From NCBI GenBank assembly GCA_937901225.1, contig CALCGX010000078.1, forward strand, positions 1 through 37,625: a stretch of DNA of 37,625 nt, read 5' to 3'. The DNA comes from an uncultured Bacteroidales bacterium. Lineage in GTDB: Bacteria > Bacteroidota > Bacteroidia > Bacteroidales > Paludibacteraceae. Below, in pieces: positions 22,611 to 30,713 of the stretch. Within the stretch, counting starts at the first letter, position 1, and each line of letters opens with the position of its first letter. Under the pieces are notes generated by a model. The model made no database searches and was not told where the DNA came from. It saw nothing but the letters and a program-made list of their open reading frames with translations. A program made the position numbers and the translations under genes.

Positions 22611-23801
22611 TTACTCCAGAACCTTGAGGGCTTTGCCGACTTTGATGAAGGCCTCAATACCGCGGTCGAGTTGCTCGGTGGTATGCGCCGCAGAGAGTTG
22701 CACGCGGATACGTGCTTGCCCTTGAGGCACAACTGGGTAGTAGAAGCCTGTCACATAAATACCCTCCTCTTGCAATGCAGCAGCGAACTCTTGGCTGAGT
22801 CGTGCATCGTACAACATCACGGCGCAGATAGCTGACTCCGTTGGCTTGATATCAAAGCCCGCCGCCTTCATCTTGGCGATGAAGTACTCGGTATTGGCAT
22901 GCAAGCGGTCTTGCAACTCGTTGCTACGAGTCAAAATCTCGAAGGTCTTCAATCCTGCCGCAGCAATCAGCGGAGGGATAGAGTTGGAGAAGAGGTATGG
23001 ACGGCTGCGTTGACGAAGCAAGTCAATAATCTCCTTCTTACCTGTGGTAAAACCACCTACTGAACCACCAAAAGCTTTACCTAATGTACCAGTAATAATC
23101 TCAATCTTACCGCGGAGGTCGTAGCGCTCGGTCACACCATGACCTGTCTTACCTACCACACCCGCAGAGTGGCTCTCATCCACCATCACGAGGGCATCGT
23201 ATTTCTGTGCCAGTTCGTAGATCTTATCCAGTGGGCAGACATTACCGTCCATAGAGAACACGCCGTCGGTAGCGATGATGCGGAAGCGTTGTGCTTGCGC
23301 CTTCTTGAGTTGCTCCTCGAGGTCTGCCATATCGCCATTGGCATAGCGATAACGCACTGCCTTGCAGAGGCGCACGCCGTCGATGATAGAGGCGTGGTTG
23401 AGTGCATCGGAGATGATAGCATCTTGGTCGGTCAATAGAGGTTCAAACAAACCACCATTGGCATCAAAACAAGCCGCATAGAGGATGGTGTCCTCGGTGC
23501 CGAAGAAGTCGGAGATGGCTTGCTCCAATTGCTTGTGGGTGTCCTGCGTACCGCAAATAAAACGCACAGATGCCATACCATAACCACGCGCATCCATACG
23601 GTCTTTGGCCGCTTGGATGAGTTCAGGGTTGTCTGCTAAGCCAAGGTAGTTGTTGGCGCAGAAGTTGATGACATCCTTGCCGCCTTCCACCTGAATAGCA
23701 GAGGACTGAGGGGTAATGATTACTCGTTCGTTTTTATACAATCCTGCGTCCTTGATTTCGGTCAGGATGGTTTGTAAATGTTTCTGAAAATCTGAATACA
23801 T
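22611..23801 (-). CDS. kbl: 2-amino-3-ketobutyrate CoA ligase (glycine C-acetyltransferase)
   Basis: A 396-aa PLP enzyme of the alpha-oxoamine synthase family. It cleaves 2-amino-3-ketobutyrate with CoA to glycine and acetyl-CoA in threonine breakdown. Visible motifs are FCANNYLGLADNPEL near the N-terminus, GMASVRFICGTQDTHKQLE, DALNHASIIDGVRL, VDESHSAGVVGKTGHG, and the PLP lysine in TGTLGKAFGGSVGG. The DARLS segment and RVQLSAAHT are C-terminal family features. The 396-aa length equals that of typical Kbl. No threonine dehydrogenase gene is beside it. It lies 48 bases after gdhA and is probably cotranscribed. Other AOS enzymes (BioF) are possible, but NNYLGLADNPE and FICGTQD favour Kbl. Confidence 0.93.
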   Translation of the reverse strand: MYSDFQKHLQTILTEIKDAGLYKNERVIITPQSSAIQVEGGKDVINFCANNYLGLADNPELIQAAKDRMDARGYGMASVRFICGTQDTHKQLEQAISDFFGTEDTILYAACFDANGGLFEPLLTDQDAIISDALNHASIIDGVRLCKAVRYRYANGDMADLEEQLKKAQAQRFRIIATDGVFSMDGNVCPLDKIYELAQKYDALVMVDESHSAGVVGKTGHGVTERYDLRGKIEIITGTLGKAFGGSVGGFTTGKKEIIDLLRQRSRPYLFSNSIPPLIAAAGLKTFEILTRSNELQDRLHANTEYFIAKMKAAGFDIKPTESAICAVMLYDARLSQEFAAALQEEGIYVTGFYYPVVPQGQARIRVQLSAAHTTEQLDRGIEAFIKVGKALKVLE

Positions 23802-23808
23802 ATTTTAT

Positions 23809-23844
23809 GTTTAGTGAACGGCGCAAAGCGCCTACTGTTTAGTG
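23809..23844 (+). repeat. Structured intergenic element, copy 2 (GTTTAGTG-AAC-hairpin-TACT-GTTTAGTG)
   Basis: GTTTAGTG (23809-23816), AAC, stem GGCGC-aaa-GCGCC (23820-23832), TACT, GTTTAGTG (23837-23844). It has the same plan as 7665-7698, but the stem bases differ and A is replaced by T in both arms. It fills the gap between gdhA and kbl, which are on the opposite strand. Confidence 0.7.
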
Positions 23845-23849
23845 TCAAG

Positions 23850-25193
23850 TTATACAATACCTTGCTCGAGCATGGCTTGTGCCACCTTCATGAAGCCAGC
23901 GATGTTAGCGCCCTTCACATAGTCGATAGTGCCATCGGCTTGGCGACCGAACTTCACACATTGCTCGTGGATAGATTGCATGATATGGTGGAGGCGTGCA
24001 TCTACCTCTTGTGCGGTCCAAGAGAGGTGTTCGCAGTTTTGTGTCATCTCGAGGCCAGAAGTAGCTACACCACCTGCGTTCACTGCCTTACCAGGAGCAA
24101 AGAGTACGCCGTTGTGTTGGAAGTAGTGGATAGCGCCTGGTTGGCAACCCATGTTACTTACCTCGCAGCAGCACCAGCAGCCGTTGGCCTTGAGTTCCTT
24201 AGCATCGTCCTCGCTAAGCTCGTTTTGGAACGCACATGGGAGAGCAATATCGCAAGGTACAGACCATGCTTTCTTGCCAGCGGTGAAGTGAGCCTGTGCA
24301 GGGAACTTATCTGCCATATCTTGCACCTTGTTGCGGTTGCTTGAGCGCATAACAAGCATATAATCAATCATATCAGCGGTGATACCCTCTGGGATAGCGC
24401 ATACGCCGTCAGGACCAGAGATAGCTACGACCTTAGCACCGAGTTCGGTAGCCTTTTGTGCAGCACCCCAAGCCACGTTGCCGAAGCCAGAGATAGCCAC
24501 GGTCTTGCCCTCGATACTTTTGCCTGCCTCGTGGAGCAAGTGCTCGGTGAAATAGAGTGCACCATAGCCCGTTGCCTCTGGACGGAGGATAGAGCCGCCC
24601 CATGTCATGCCTTTGCCAGTGAGCACGCCAGTGTGGTATTGGCGAGCCAATTTTTGGTACATACCATTGAGGAAACCAATCTCGCGGCCACCTACGCCTA
24701 CGTCACCTGCAGGAACGTCGGTATCCACACCGATATTGTGCCAGAGTTCGAGCATGAACGCTTGGCAGAAACGCATGATCTCTGCATCCGATTTGCCTAC
24801 TGGATCGAAGTCAGAACCACCCTTTGCACCACCCATAGGGAGCGTGGTGAGGGCATTCTTGAAGGTTTGCTCAAAGCCCAAGAACTTGAGCATGGATGGG
24901 TTAACAGCTTTATGGAAACGCAATCCGCCCTTGTAAGGACCGATAGCTGAGTTGAATTGCACACGATAACCGAGGTTGGTTTGCACCTCGCCTTGGTCGT
25001 CCACCCATGTCACGCGGAAGGTGAAGATACGATCTGGCTCTACCATACGCTCTACGATCTTGGCTTTCTCATACTCAGGATGTTGGTTGTACACTTCCTC
25101 GATGGATACAAGGACTTCTTCTACGGCTTGCAAATACTCTGCCTCGCCTGGATGCTTTGCAGCAAGGTGCTGCATGATGTCCGTTACTTTCAT
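23850..25193 (-). CDS. gdhA: NADP-type glutamate dehydrogenase
   Basis: A 447-aa hexameric-type glutamate dehydrogenase, which aminates 2-oxoglutarate with ammonia. Family motifs are YRVQFNSAIGPYKGGLRFH with the substrate lysines, LTTLPMGGAKGGSDFDP, the catalytic-region VPAGDVGVGGREIGFL, and the Rossmann motif VAISGFGNVAWGAA. The length fits the NADP-preferring class (about 445-450 aa). An unusual cysteine-rich stretch NGCWCCCEVSNMGC replaces the more usual EGANMP segment; I cannot tell whether it matters. The promoter on its own strand is at 25268-25299. It heads an operon with kbl. Confidence 0.95.
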   Translation of the reverse strand: MKVTDIMQHLAAKHPGEAEYLQAVEEVLVSIEEVYNQHPEYEKAKIVERMVEPDRIFTFRVTWVDDQGEVQTNLGYRVQFNSAIGPYKGGLRFHKAVNPSMLKFLGFEQTFKNALTTLPMGGAKGGSDFDPVGKSDAEIMRFCQAFMLELWHNIGVDTDVPAGDVGVGGREIGFLNGMYQKLARQYHTGVLTGKGMTWGGSILRPEATGYGALYFTEHLLHEAGKSIEGKTVAISGFGNVAWGAAQKATELGAKVVAISGPDGVCAIPEGITADMIDYMLVMRSSNRNKVQDMADKFPAQAHFTAGKKAWSVPCDIALPCAFQNELSEDDAKELKANGCWCCCEVSNMGCQPGAIHYFQHNGVLFAPGKAVNAGGVATSGLEMTQNCEHLSWTAQEVDARLHHIMQSIHEQCVKFGRQADGTIDYVKGANIAGFMKVAQAMLEQGIV

Positions 25194-25267
25194 TGTAGTA
25201 GTATTTATTGGTTTGTTTTATAGTCAGTTATATGAATTTTGTAGTCTTATAACAACTTTTTACCCCG

Positions 25268-25299
25268 CAAAGGTACAAAAAAAATCGTATTTATGCAAA
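25268..25299 (-). promoter_or_regulatory. gdhA promoter
   Basis: On the minus strand TTTG (25299-25296), 20 bases, TACCTTTG (25275-25268). The predicted leader is about 70 bases. Confidence 0.65.
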
Positions 25300-25346
25300 A
25301 AAAAGGAATGAAAATAATGAAATTTTATTTTCAAGCGAATCTTTCT

Positions 25347-25377
25347 TGCATATGTACTTTTTTTGTAGTACCTTTGT
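25347..25377 (+). promoter_or_regulatory. ettA promoter
   Basis: TTG (25347-25349), 20 bases, TACCTTTG (25370-25377). It diverges from the gdhA promoter ~50 bases away. Confidence 0.65.
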
Positions 25378-25392
25378 ACCCGAATTTGCTGC

Positions 25393-25415
25393 TTGTGCAA
25401 CATCATATTGCACAA
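25393..25415 (+). promoter_or_regulatory. Inverted repeat in the ettA leader
   Basis: TTGTGCAA (25393-25400) and TTGCACAA (25408-25415) form an 8-bp perfect stem around a 7-base loop, about 10 bases after the predicted start site. It may be an mRNA hairpin or a protein-binding operator. Confidence 0.45.
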
Positions 25416-25453
25416 CCATAGGCTAAGTAAAACAATATTACACAAAATATATT

Positions 25454-27127
25454 ATGGCAGACGATAAAAAAATTATTTTCTCAATGGTGGGAGTCAGCAA
25501 AAGCTTCTCACCACAAAAACGCGTACTCAACAACATCTACCTCAGTTTCTTCTACGGAGCAAAAATCGGTATCATCGGTCTCAATGGTGCAGGTAAATCT
25601 ACCCTACTCAAGATTATTGCAGGTATTGAAAAGAATTACGAAGGTGAGGTGGTATTCTCTCCCGGCTACAGCGTAGGCTATCTAGAGCAAGACCCACAAT
25701 TGGACCCAGAGAAGACCGTACGCGAATGCGTACAAGAGGGTGTGCAACCTATCATGGACATGTTGGCTGAATACGACGCTATTAACATGGCATTCGCCGA
25801 GCCAGATGCTGATTTTGATAAACTACTTGCTCGCCAAGCAGAGCTGCAAGACAAACTTGACAGCGTGGACGCATGGAATATTGACACACGTCTCGATCGC
25901 GCAATGGATGCACTCCGCTGTCCAGCAGATGATGCACTGGTAAAGCACCTATCTGGAGGTGAGCGCCGCCGTGTGGCATTGTGCCGTCTGCTGTTGCAAC
26001 AACCTGATATTCTGCTCCTTGATGAGCCTACCAACCACTTGGATGCCGAATCTATTGATTGGCTTGAGCAACACTTACACCAATACGCAGGTACTGTGAT
26101 CTGTATCACCCACGACCGCTACTTCCTCGATAATGTAGCAGGCTGGATTCTCGAATTGGATCGTGGCGAAGGTATTCCATGGAAGGGCAACTACTCTTCA
26201 TGGCTCGACCAGAAGACTAAGCGCATGGCTCAAGAAGAAAAACAAGCAAGCAAGCGTCGTAAAACCCTTGAGCGCGAGCTCGAATGGGTGCGCATGGCAC
26301 CTAAAGCCCGTCAAGCTAAAGGAAAAGCTCGTCTCGCAGCCTACGACCGCATGCTTAACGAGGAGCAAAAGGAGCGCGAAGAGAAGCTGGAAATCTTTAT
26401 CCCTAACGGACCACGTTTGGGTAATAAGGTCATCAATGCAGAGGGCGTGAGCAAGGCATTTGGCGATAAACTTCTGTTTGAGGATTTGGACTTTATGTTA
26501 CCACCTAACGGCATCGTGGGTATCATTGGCCCTAACGGCGCGGGTAAGACTACCCTATTCCGTATGATTATGGGCATGGAGCAAGCCGACAAGGGCACAT
26601 TCACCGTGGGTGAGACCGTGAAAGTGGGCTACGTGGACCAAGTGCACTCGAACATCGACCCAAACAAGAGTGTATATGAGACTATCGCTGAAGGCACCGA
26701 ATATATTCGCGTAGGCGGACGCGAGGTGAACGCACGTGCATATCTCAGCCGTTTCAACTTCACAGGTGCGGACCAAGAGAAGAAGTGCGGTGTGCTCTCT
26801 GGTGGTGAGCGCAACCGTCTCCATTTGGCATTGACCCTCAAATCGGAAGCTAACGTACTCCTTCTCGATGAGCCTACCAACGATATTGATGTGAACACCT
26901 TGCGTGCATTGGAGGAAGGTTTGGAGAACTTTGCAGGTTGTGCAGTAGTTATCTCCCACGACCGTTGGTTCCTTGACCGTATTTGTACGCATATCCTTGC
27001 TTTTGAGGGCGACAGTAAGTTGTACTGGTACGAAGGTAGCTACTCTGAGTATGAGGCACACAAGAAGATGCGCCTTGGCGAAGATGCCAGCGAGCCTAAG
27101 CGTATTCGCTATCGCAAATTGGAATAA
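25454..27127 (+). CDS. ettA: Energy-dependent translational throttle EttA (ABC-F ATPase)
   Basis: A 557-aa soluble ABC-F protein that binds the ribosomal E site and gates the first elongation step according to the ATP/ADP ratio. It has two nucleotide-binding domains. NBD1 has Walker A GLNGAGKST near residue 43, signature LSGGERRR and Walker B ILLLDEPTNHLD. NBD2 has GPNGAGKTT, LSGGERNRL and LLLDEPTNDID. Between them is a charged linker (RMAQEEKQASKRRKTLEREL, then APKARQAKGKARL). Within NBD1 there is an arm-like insertion. The length (E. coli EttA is 555 aa) and the linker sequence favour EttA over other ABC-F members. No membrane segment. Confidence 0.95.
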   Translation: MADDKKIIFSMVGVSKSFSPQKRVLNNIYLSFFYGAKIGIIGLNGAGKSTLLKIIAGIEKNYEGEVVFSPGYSVGYLEQDPQLDPEKTVRECVQEGVQPIMDMLAEYDAINMAFAEPDADFDKLLARQAELQDKLDSVDAWNIDTRLDRAMDALRCPADDALVKHLSGGERRRVALCRLLLQQPDILLLDEPTNHLDAESIDWLEQHLHQYAGTVICITHDRYFLDNVAGWILELDRGEGIPWKGNYSSWLDQKTKRMAQEEKQASKRRKTLERELEWVRMAPKARQAKGKARLAAYDRMLNEEQKEREEKLEIFIPNGPRLGNKVINAEGVSKAFGDKLLFEDLDFMLPPNGIVGIIGPNGAGKTTLFRMIMGMEQADKGTFTVGETVKVGYVDQVHSNIDPNKSVYETIAEGTEYIRVGGREVNARAYLSRFNFTGADQEKKCGVLSGGERNRLHLALTLKSEANVLLLDEPTNDIDVNTLRALEEGLENFAGCAVVISHDRWFLDRICTHILAFEGDSKLYWYEGSYSEYEAHKKMRLGEDASEPKRIRYRKLE

Positions 27128-27208
27128 GTTGCGTTGGTTGCTATAGCCGAATCAGTCGCGAACATTGATGCAAGCTGAATGTGGCTTTAGCTGTTGTAAT
27201 GAATAATA

Positions 27209-27240
27209 CAATAAATGCACCCCGCAAGGTGCATTTATTG
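27209..27240. terminator. Bidirectional terminator between ettA and serC
   Basis: CAATAAATGCACC and GGTGCATTTATTG form a 13-bp perfect stem with a 6-base loop, midway between the two convergent stops. Confidence 0.8.
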
Positions 27241-27264
27241 TGTTATCTATAGCGTAGCAATCTA

Positions 27265-28356
27265 CTAACCAATCTGTTGCTCGTACTCCTTCATGCAATC
27301 TACAAGGGCTTGTACACCTTCGAGGGTCATAGCATTATAGGTACTTGCACGGAAGCCACCTACGAGGCGGTGTCCCTTGATACCTACCATACCTTTGGCA
27401 GTAGCGAACTTAAAGAAATCGTCTTGCAAGTGTGCGTACTCTGGTTTCAGTACAAAGCAGATATTCATCATAGAGCGGTCCTCTTTGCGGGCTGTACCCT
27501 CGAAGATCTTGCTCTCGTCAATAGCCTTGTAGAGCAATTCTGCCTTAGCCACATTACGCTCCAAAGCAGCTTGCAAGCCGCCATTAGCTTTCAACCAACG
27601 CAGGGTGAGCATAGCGGTATAGATTGGCAATACAGGAGGAGTATTGAACATACTGCCATTCTCCACATGAGTGCGGTAATCCAACATCGTTGGAATATAG
27701 CGTGTCACCTTGCCGAGGAATGCCTCTTTCACAATCACGAAGGTCACACCCGCAGGCGCGAGGTTCTTTTGTGCGCCACCATAGATGATGTCGTATTTGC
27801 TTACATCAATAGGGCGAGCCAAGATGTCTGAAGACATATCGGCGATGAGAGGTACGTTGCCTTTCTTGTCGTAGATGGCTTGGAGTTTCTCGTCAGAGAT
27901 CTCGGTACCATAAATGGTATTGTTGGTCGTGATATGCAGATAATCCGCATCTTGTGGTACTTCGAAATCCACAGGGATATGGGTGAAGTTCTCCGCAGCA
28001 GAGGTAGCTACCTCTACTACTTCACCGAAAGCCTTTGCCTCTTTGATGGCTTTCTTCGACCATACGCCTGTGTTGAGGTAAGCTGCTTTGTGCTCTAGGC
28101 AGTTGAAAGGCACCATGCAGAATTGCATGCTGGCACCACCGCCAAGGAAAATCACGCGGTAGCCCTCTGGGATACCAAGCAGCTCTTTCATCAGTGCTTC
28201 TGCCTCATCCACAACAGGTTGGAAATACTTAGCACGGTGAGAGATCTCCAGGATACTCAAACCCTCGCCTTGAAAATCGATTACAGCCTCTGCTGTTTGC
28301 TTGATGACTTCTTGTGGCAGGATACTTGGTCCTGCGTTGAAATTGTATTTCTTCAT
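27265..28356 (-). CDS. serC: Phosphoserine aminotransferase
   Basis: A 363-aa class V PLP aminotransferase that makes 3-phosphoserine from 3-phosphohydroxypyruvate (and the matching step of PLP synthesis). Motifs include FNAGPSILPQEVI at the N-terminus, ISHRAKYF, FLGGGASMQFCMVPFN, the PLP lysine in IYGGAQKNLAPAGVT, TPPVLPIYTAMLTLRWL, and GHRLVGGFRASTYNA near the C-terminus. Length is standard. It starts two bases after the stop of the OadA-like gene, so it depends on that gene's promoter. serA, the usual partner, is not in the window. Confidence 0.96.
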   Translation of the reverse strand: MKKYNFNAGPSILPQEVIKQTAEAVIDFQGEGLSILEISHRAKYFQPVVDEAEALMKELLGIPEGYRVIFLGGGASMQFCMVPFNCLEHKAAYLNTGVWSKKAIKEAKAFGEVVEVATSAAENFTHIPVDFEVPQDADYLHITTNNTIYGTEISDEKLQAIYDKKGNVPLIADMSSDILARPIDVSKYDIIYGGAQKNLAPAGVTFVIVKEAFLGKVTRYIPTMLDYRTHVENGSMFNTPPVLPIYTAMLTLRWLKANGGLQAALERNVAKAELLYKAIDESKIFEGTARKEDRSMMNICFVLKPEYAHLQDDFFKFATAKGMVGIKGHRLVGGFRASTYNAMTLEGVQALVDCMKEYEQQIG

Positions 28357-28358
28357 GG

Positions 28359-30275
28359 TTATTTATGGTTTTTCGTCATTTTCCAGTTACTCTTTGCGCC
28401 TTCGATAATCTCAGTGTCGGCTTTCTTGACAGCCTCTTTGATGGCGTCTTTGACCTTTTTAGCAGCACCTTTGACATCGGTGATAATTTCCTCTACGAGG
28501 TCAGCTTTCTCTACCCAGCATAGTGCATCACCTTTGACGGCTGTAGCGCCTTGCTCCTTCTCGATAGAAACGACACGGCAGTGCTCAAACGCACGGATTG
28601 GTTCGATACCATGAGGTGTTTGCAAGTAGCAAACTACATCGCCTTGCTTGTAGAATGTACCCAATGCAGGTGCCTTGCTATCCTCGTTGAAGTCGAGTTC
28701 CCACATCACCTTACCCGAGAGGGTTGCCTCTATTGGCTCGGCATTAGGATGAAGAATGGCGCGTTTGTCGGCTGCAGAAAGGAACTTAACTGGTTGACCT
28801 GCTTGTGCGGCTTTCTCCATGCGCTCGAGCAAGTCCTTATTGAATTGCTCCTTGGCTTGACCCGACTTATACTCACGGTATTGCTTCTCGTGCATAGCGA
28901 ACTCAAAGAGTTCCTCATCGTCTTGACCGCGGTCCCAACCGTTCTTCTCCATCTCAGCGATGAATTGTGGCAATACATCGGGATAGAGGGCTTGTGGATC
29001 GTCGGTATAGAACTCCATATTCTTCTCTTTGGCCAGTTCGATGATCTCAGGAGCAAGTGTGCCAGGGAGTTTACCCGACTTACCAAGGATCATACCCCAC
29101 ATAGCAGGGTCCATGCGTGTGAATGGTTTCTCACCCATAGATTTGCTATAGAGGTTCATCAGCGCGGCGTTCTTTACATATTGTGAGAATGGCGTTACGA
29201 GACATGGAGTACCGAGCATAGGCCAGATACGTTGTACTTCGTCGAAGAGTTCTACAAGGAGTTCATCTTCACTGAGTGCTGCTTGTCCGCGTTTCACGAG
29301 GTTGGCGTTGATAGCCGCATGCATACCCTTGAGGTCAGCCATGAGCGAACCCATCATACCACCAGGAAGACCACAACCTACAAGAAGTGAAGAAATCTTC
29401 GAGTTGCGAGGATCGATCCAGTAACCGAGGAAGTCGTCAATAAACTCTTGAGTGAGCGAACGCGCCTCCATGTATGCCTTCATGTTGATGTCCTTTACCA
29501 AGAAACCAGCATCTTTGAGCATAGATTGAATGGTAATCACGTCAGGGTGCACCATACCCCAACTGAGTGGCTCCATAGCTACATCGAGGACGTCGCCACC
29601 TGCTTTAGCCACCTCTAGCATGCTGGCTACGGAGAATCCAGGGCCTGAGTGACCATGGTATTGGATAATGATATCAGGGTGTTTCTCCTTGATAGCAGCC
29701 ACAATGGTACCAAGCATTGCTGGACGACCGATACCTGCCATATCCTTGAGGCAAATCTCTTGTGCGCCATTGGCGATGAGTTCCTCAGCGAGGTTGATAT
29801 AATATTCTGCGTTGTGCACTTGCGAGTAGGTGATACACATGGTCGCTTGCGCGGTCATGCCAGCCTCTTTAGCCCATTTGATGGAAGGTATGATATTGCG
29901 AGGGTCGTTCAAGCCGCAGAAGATACGAGTGATATCCACGCCTTGGGCATGCTTCACTTTATACATCAGTTTGCGTACATCTGCAGGCACAGGATTCATG
30001 CGCAATGCATTGAGACCGCGGTCGAGCATGTGGGTCTTAATACCTACCTCATTGAAAGGCTTGGTGAAGGTGCGTACTGCTATATTGGGATTCTCGCCAT
30101 AGAGTAGATTCACTTGTTCGCTAGCACCGCCATTGGTCTCTACGCGGTCGAAACAGCCCATGTCAATAATCACAGGAGCAATCTTTGCCAACTGATCTTT
30201 GCGTGGCACATACTTGCCACTACTCTGCCACATGTCGCGATAAACAAGGGAGAATTGAATTTCTTTTTTAGCCAT
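28359..30275 (-). CDS. OadA/PycB-like carboxyltransferase lacking the biotin-attachment lysine
   Basis: A 638-aa protein of the oxaloacetate decarboxylase alpha / pyruvate carboxylase B family. The N-terminal HMGL-like barrel (1-300) has YRDMWQSS (Asp14), RIFCGLNDPRN, CLKDMAG with the usually carbamylated Lys177, and the metal-binding QYHGHSGPG (His207, His209). A conserved carboxylase domain follows (to ~480). The C-terminal ~75-residue beta-rich region (about 515-590) looks like a biotinyl-lipoyl domain. The canonical AMKM, however, is replaced by CYLQTPHGIEP, so no biotinyl lysine is visible. A charged helical tail (KGAAKKVKDAIKEAVKKAD) ends the protein. It may need a separate biotin carrier; I believe this variation is shared by Bacteroidota relatives. 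The promoter is at 30369-30399, and serC follows after 2 bases. Confidence 0.85.
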   Translation of the reverse strand: MAKKEIQFSLVYRDMWQSSGKYVPRKDQLAKIAPVIIDMGCFDRVETNGGASEQVNLLYGENPNIAVRTFTKPFNEVGIKTHMLDRGLNALRMNPVPADVRKLMYKVKHAQGVDITRIFCGLNDPRNIIPSIKWAKEAGMTAQATMCITYSQVHNAEYYINLAEELIANGAQEICLKDMAGIGRPAMLGTIVAAIKEKHPDIIIQYHGHSGPGFSVASMLEVAKAGGDVLDVAMEPLSWGMVHPDVITIQSMLKDAGFLVKDINMKAYMEARSLTQEFIDDFLGYWIDPRNSKISSLLVGCGLPGGMMGSLMADLKGMHAAINANLVKRGQAALSEDELLVELFDEVQRIWPMLGTPCLVTPFSQYVKNAALMNLYSKSMGEKPFTRMDPAMWGMILGKSGKLPGTLAPEIIELAKEKNMEFYTDDPQALYPDVLPQFIAEMEKNGWDRGQDDEELFEFAMHEKQYREYKSGQAKEQFNKDLLERMEKAAQAGQPVKFLSAADKRAILHPNAEPIEATLSGKVMWELDFNEDSKAPALGTFYKQGDVVCYLQTPHGIEPIRAFEHCRVVSIEKEQGATAVKGDALCWVEKADLVEEIITDVKGAAKKVKDAIKEAVKKADTEIIEGAKSNWKMTKNHK

Positions 30276-30368
30276 ATTGTATTTAGTTTTAAGGGTTCAA
30301 ATAATTAAAGTTTTATCTTCAAAGATTTCAAAAACGCAAAGTTTTATCCATTTCTAACAATTATCGTG

Positions 30369-30399
30369 CAAAGATAGTGCTTTTTTTCGACATATGCAA
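30369..30399 (-). promoter_or_regulatory. Promoter of the OadA-like gene and serC
   Basis: On the minus strand TTG (30399-30397), 20 bases, TATCTTTG (30376-30369). The leader is about 85-90 bases. Confidence 0.65.
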
Positions 30400-30500
30400 T
30401 AGTAGTAATTAAAAAAACAAAAAATGGACATATAAACGCAACGTAAAAGTAACAAATTAAGGGAATAAATTAAGGAAGTGCGCATATTTTTTAGAAAAAA

Positions 30501-30532
30501 TTTGTGTATGTAAAAAAAAAGCAGTACTTTTG
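30501..30532 (+). promoter_or_regulatory. SRP RNA promoter
   Basis: TTTG (30501-30504), 20 bases, TACTTTTG (30525-30532). The predicted start is ~30540, at the 5' end of the SRP RNA. Confidence 0.7.
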
Positions 30533-30543
30533 CAGCCGAATTA

Positions 30544-30640
30544 GGGTAAGTCCTACACGACCAGCTCCCTCTGAACTCCCCCAGGTCCTGACCGAAGCAA
30601 GGGTAAGAGGTTGTAGCGGTGCGATGTAGTCAGCTTACCC
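30544..30640 (+). ncRNA. ffs: Signal recognition particle RNA (4.5S-type)
   Basis: About 97 nt. The ends GGGTAAG (30544-30550) and CTTACCC (30634-30640) close the long hairpin. The Bacteroidota SRP RNA pattern CTCCCTCTGAACTCCCCCAG, then CGAAGCAAGGGTAAGAGGTT, is present and includes the helix 8 apical region that binds Ffh. Consensus promoter upstream and seven T residues (30641-30647) directly after the stem act as terminator. SRP RNA guides Ffh to membrane-protein nascent chains. Confidence 0.92.
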
Positions 30641-30713
30641 TTTTTTTGTAACATAGCGAGAAAAAGGATAAGAAGTTTTTAAAGTTTAAAAGTCTTAATA
30701 GGGATATTACGAA

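Noticed and set aside
24164..24250. Cys-rich NGCWCCC stretch in GdhA as a metal site.
   Set aside because: It is a short local substitution in a helix region. No second ligand group is visible, and similar variants may be normal for this lineage.
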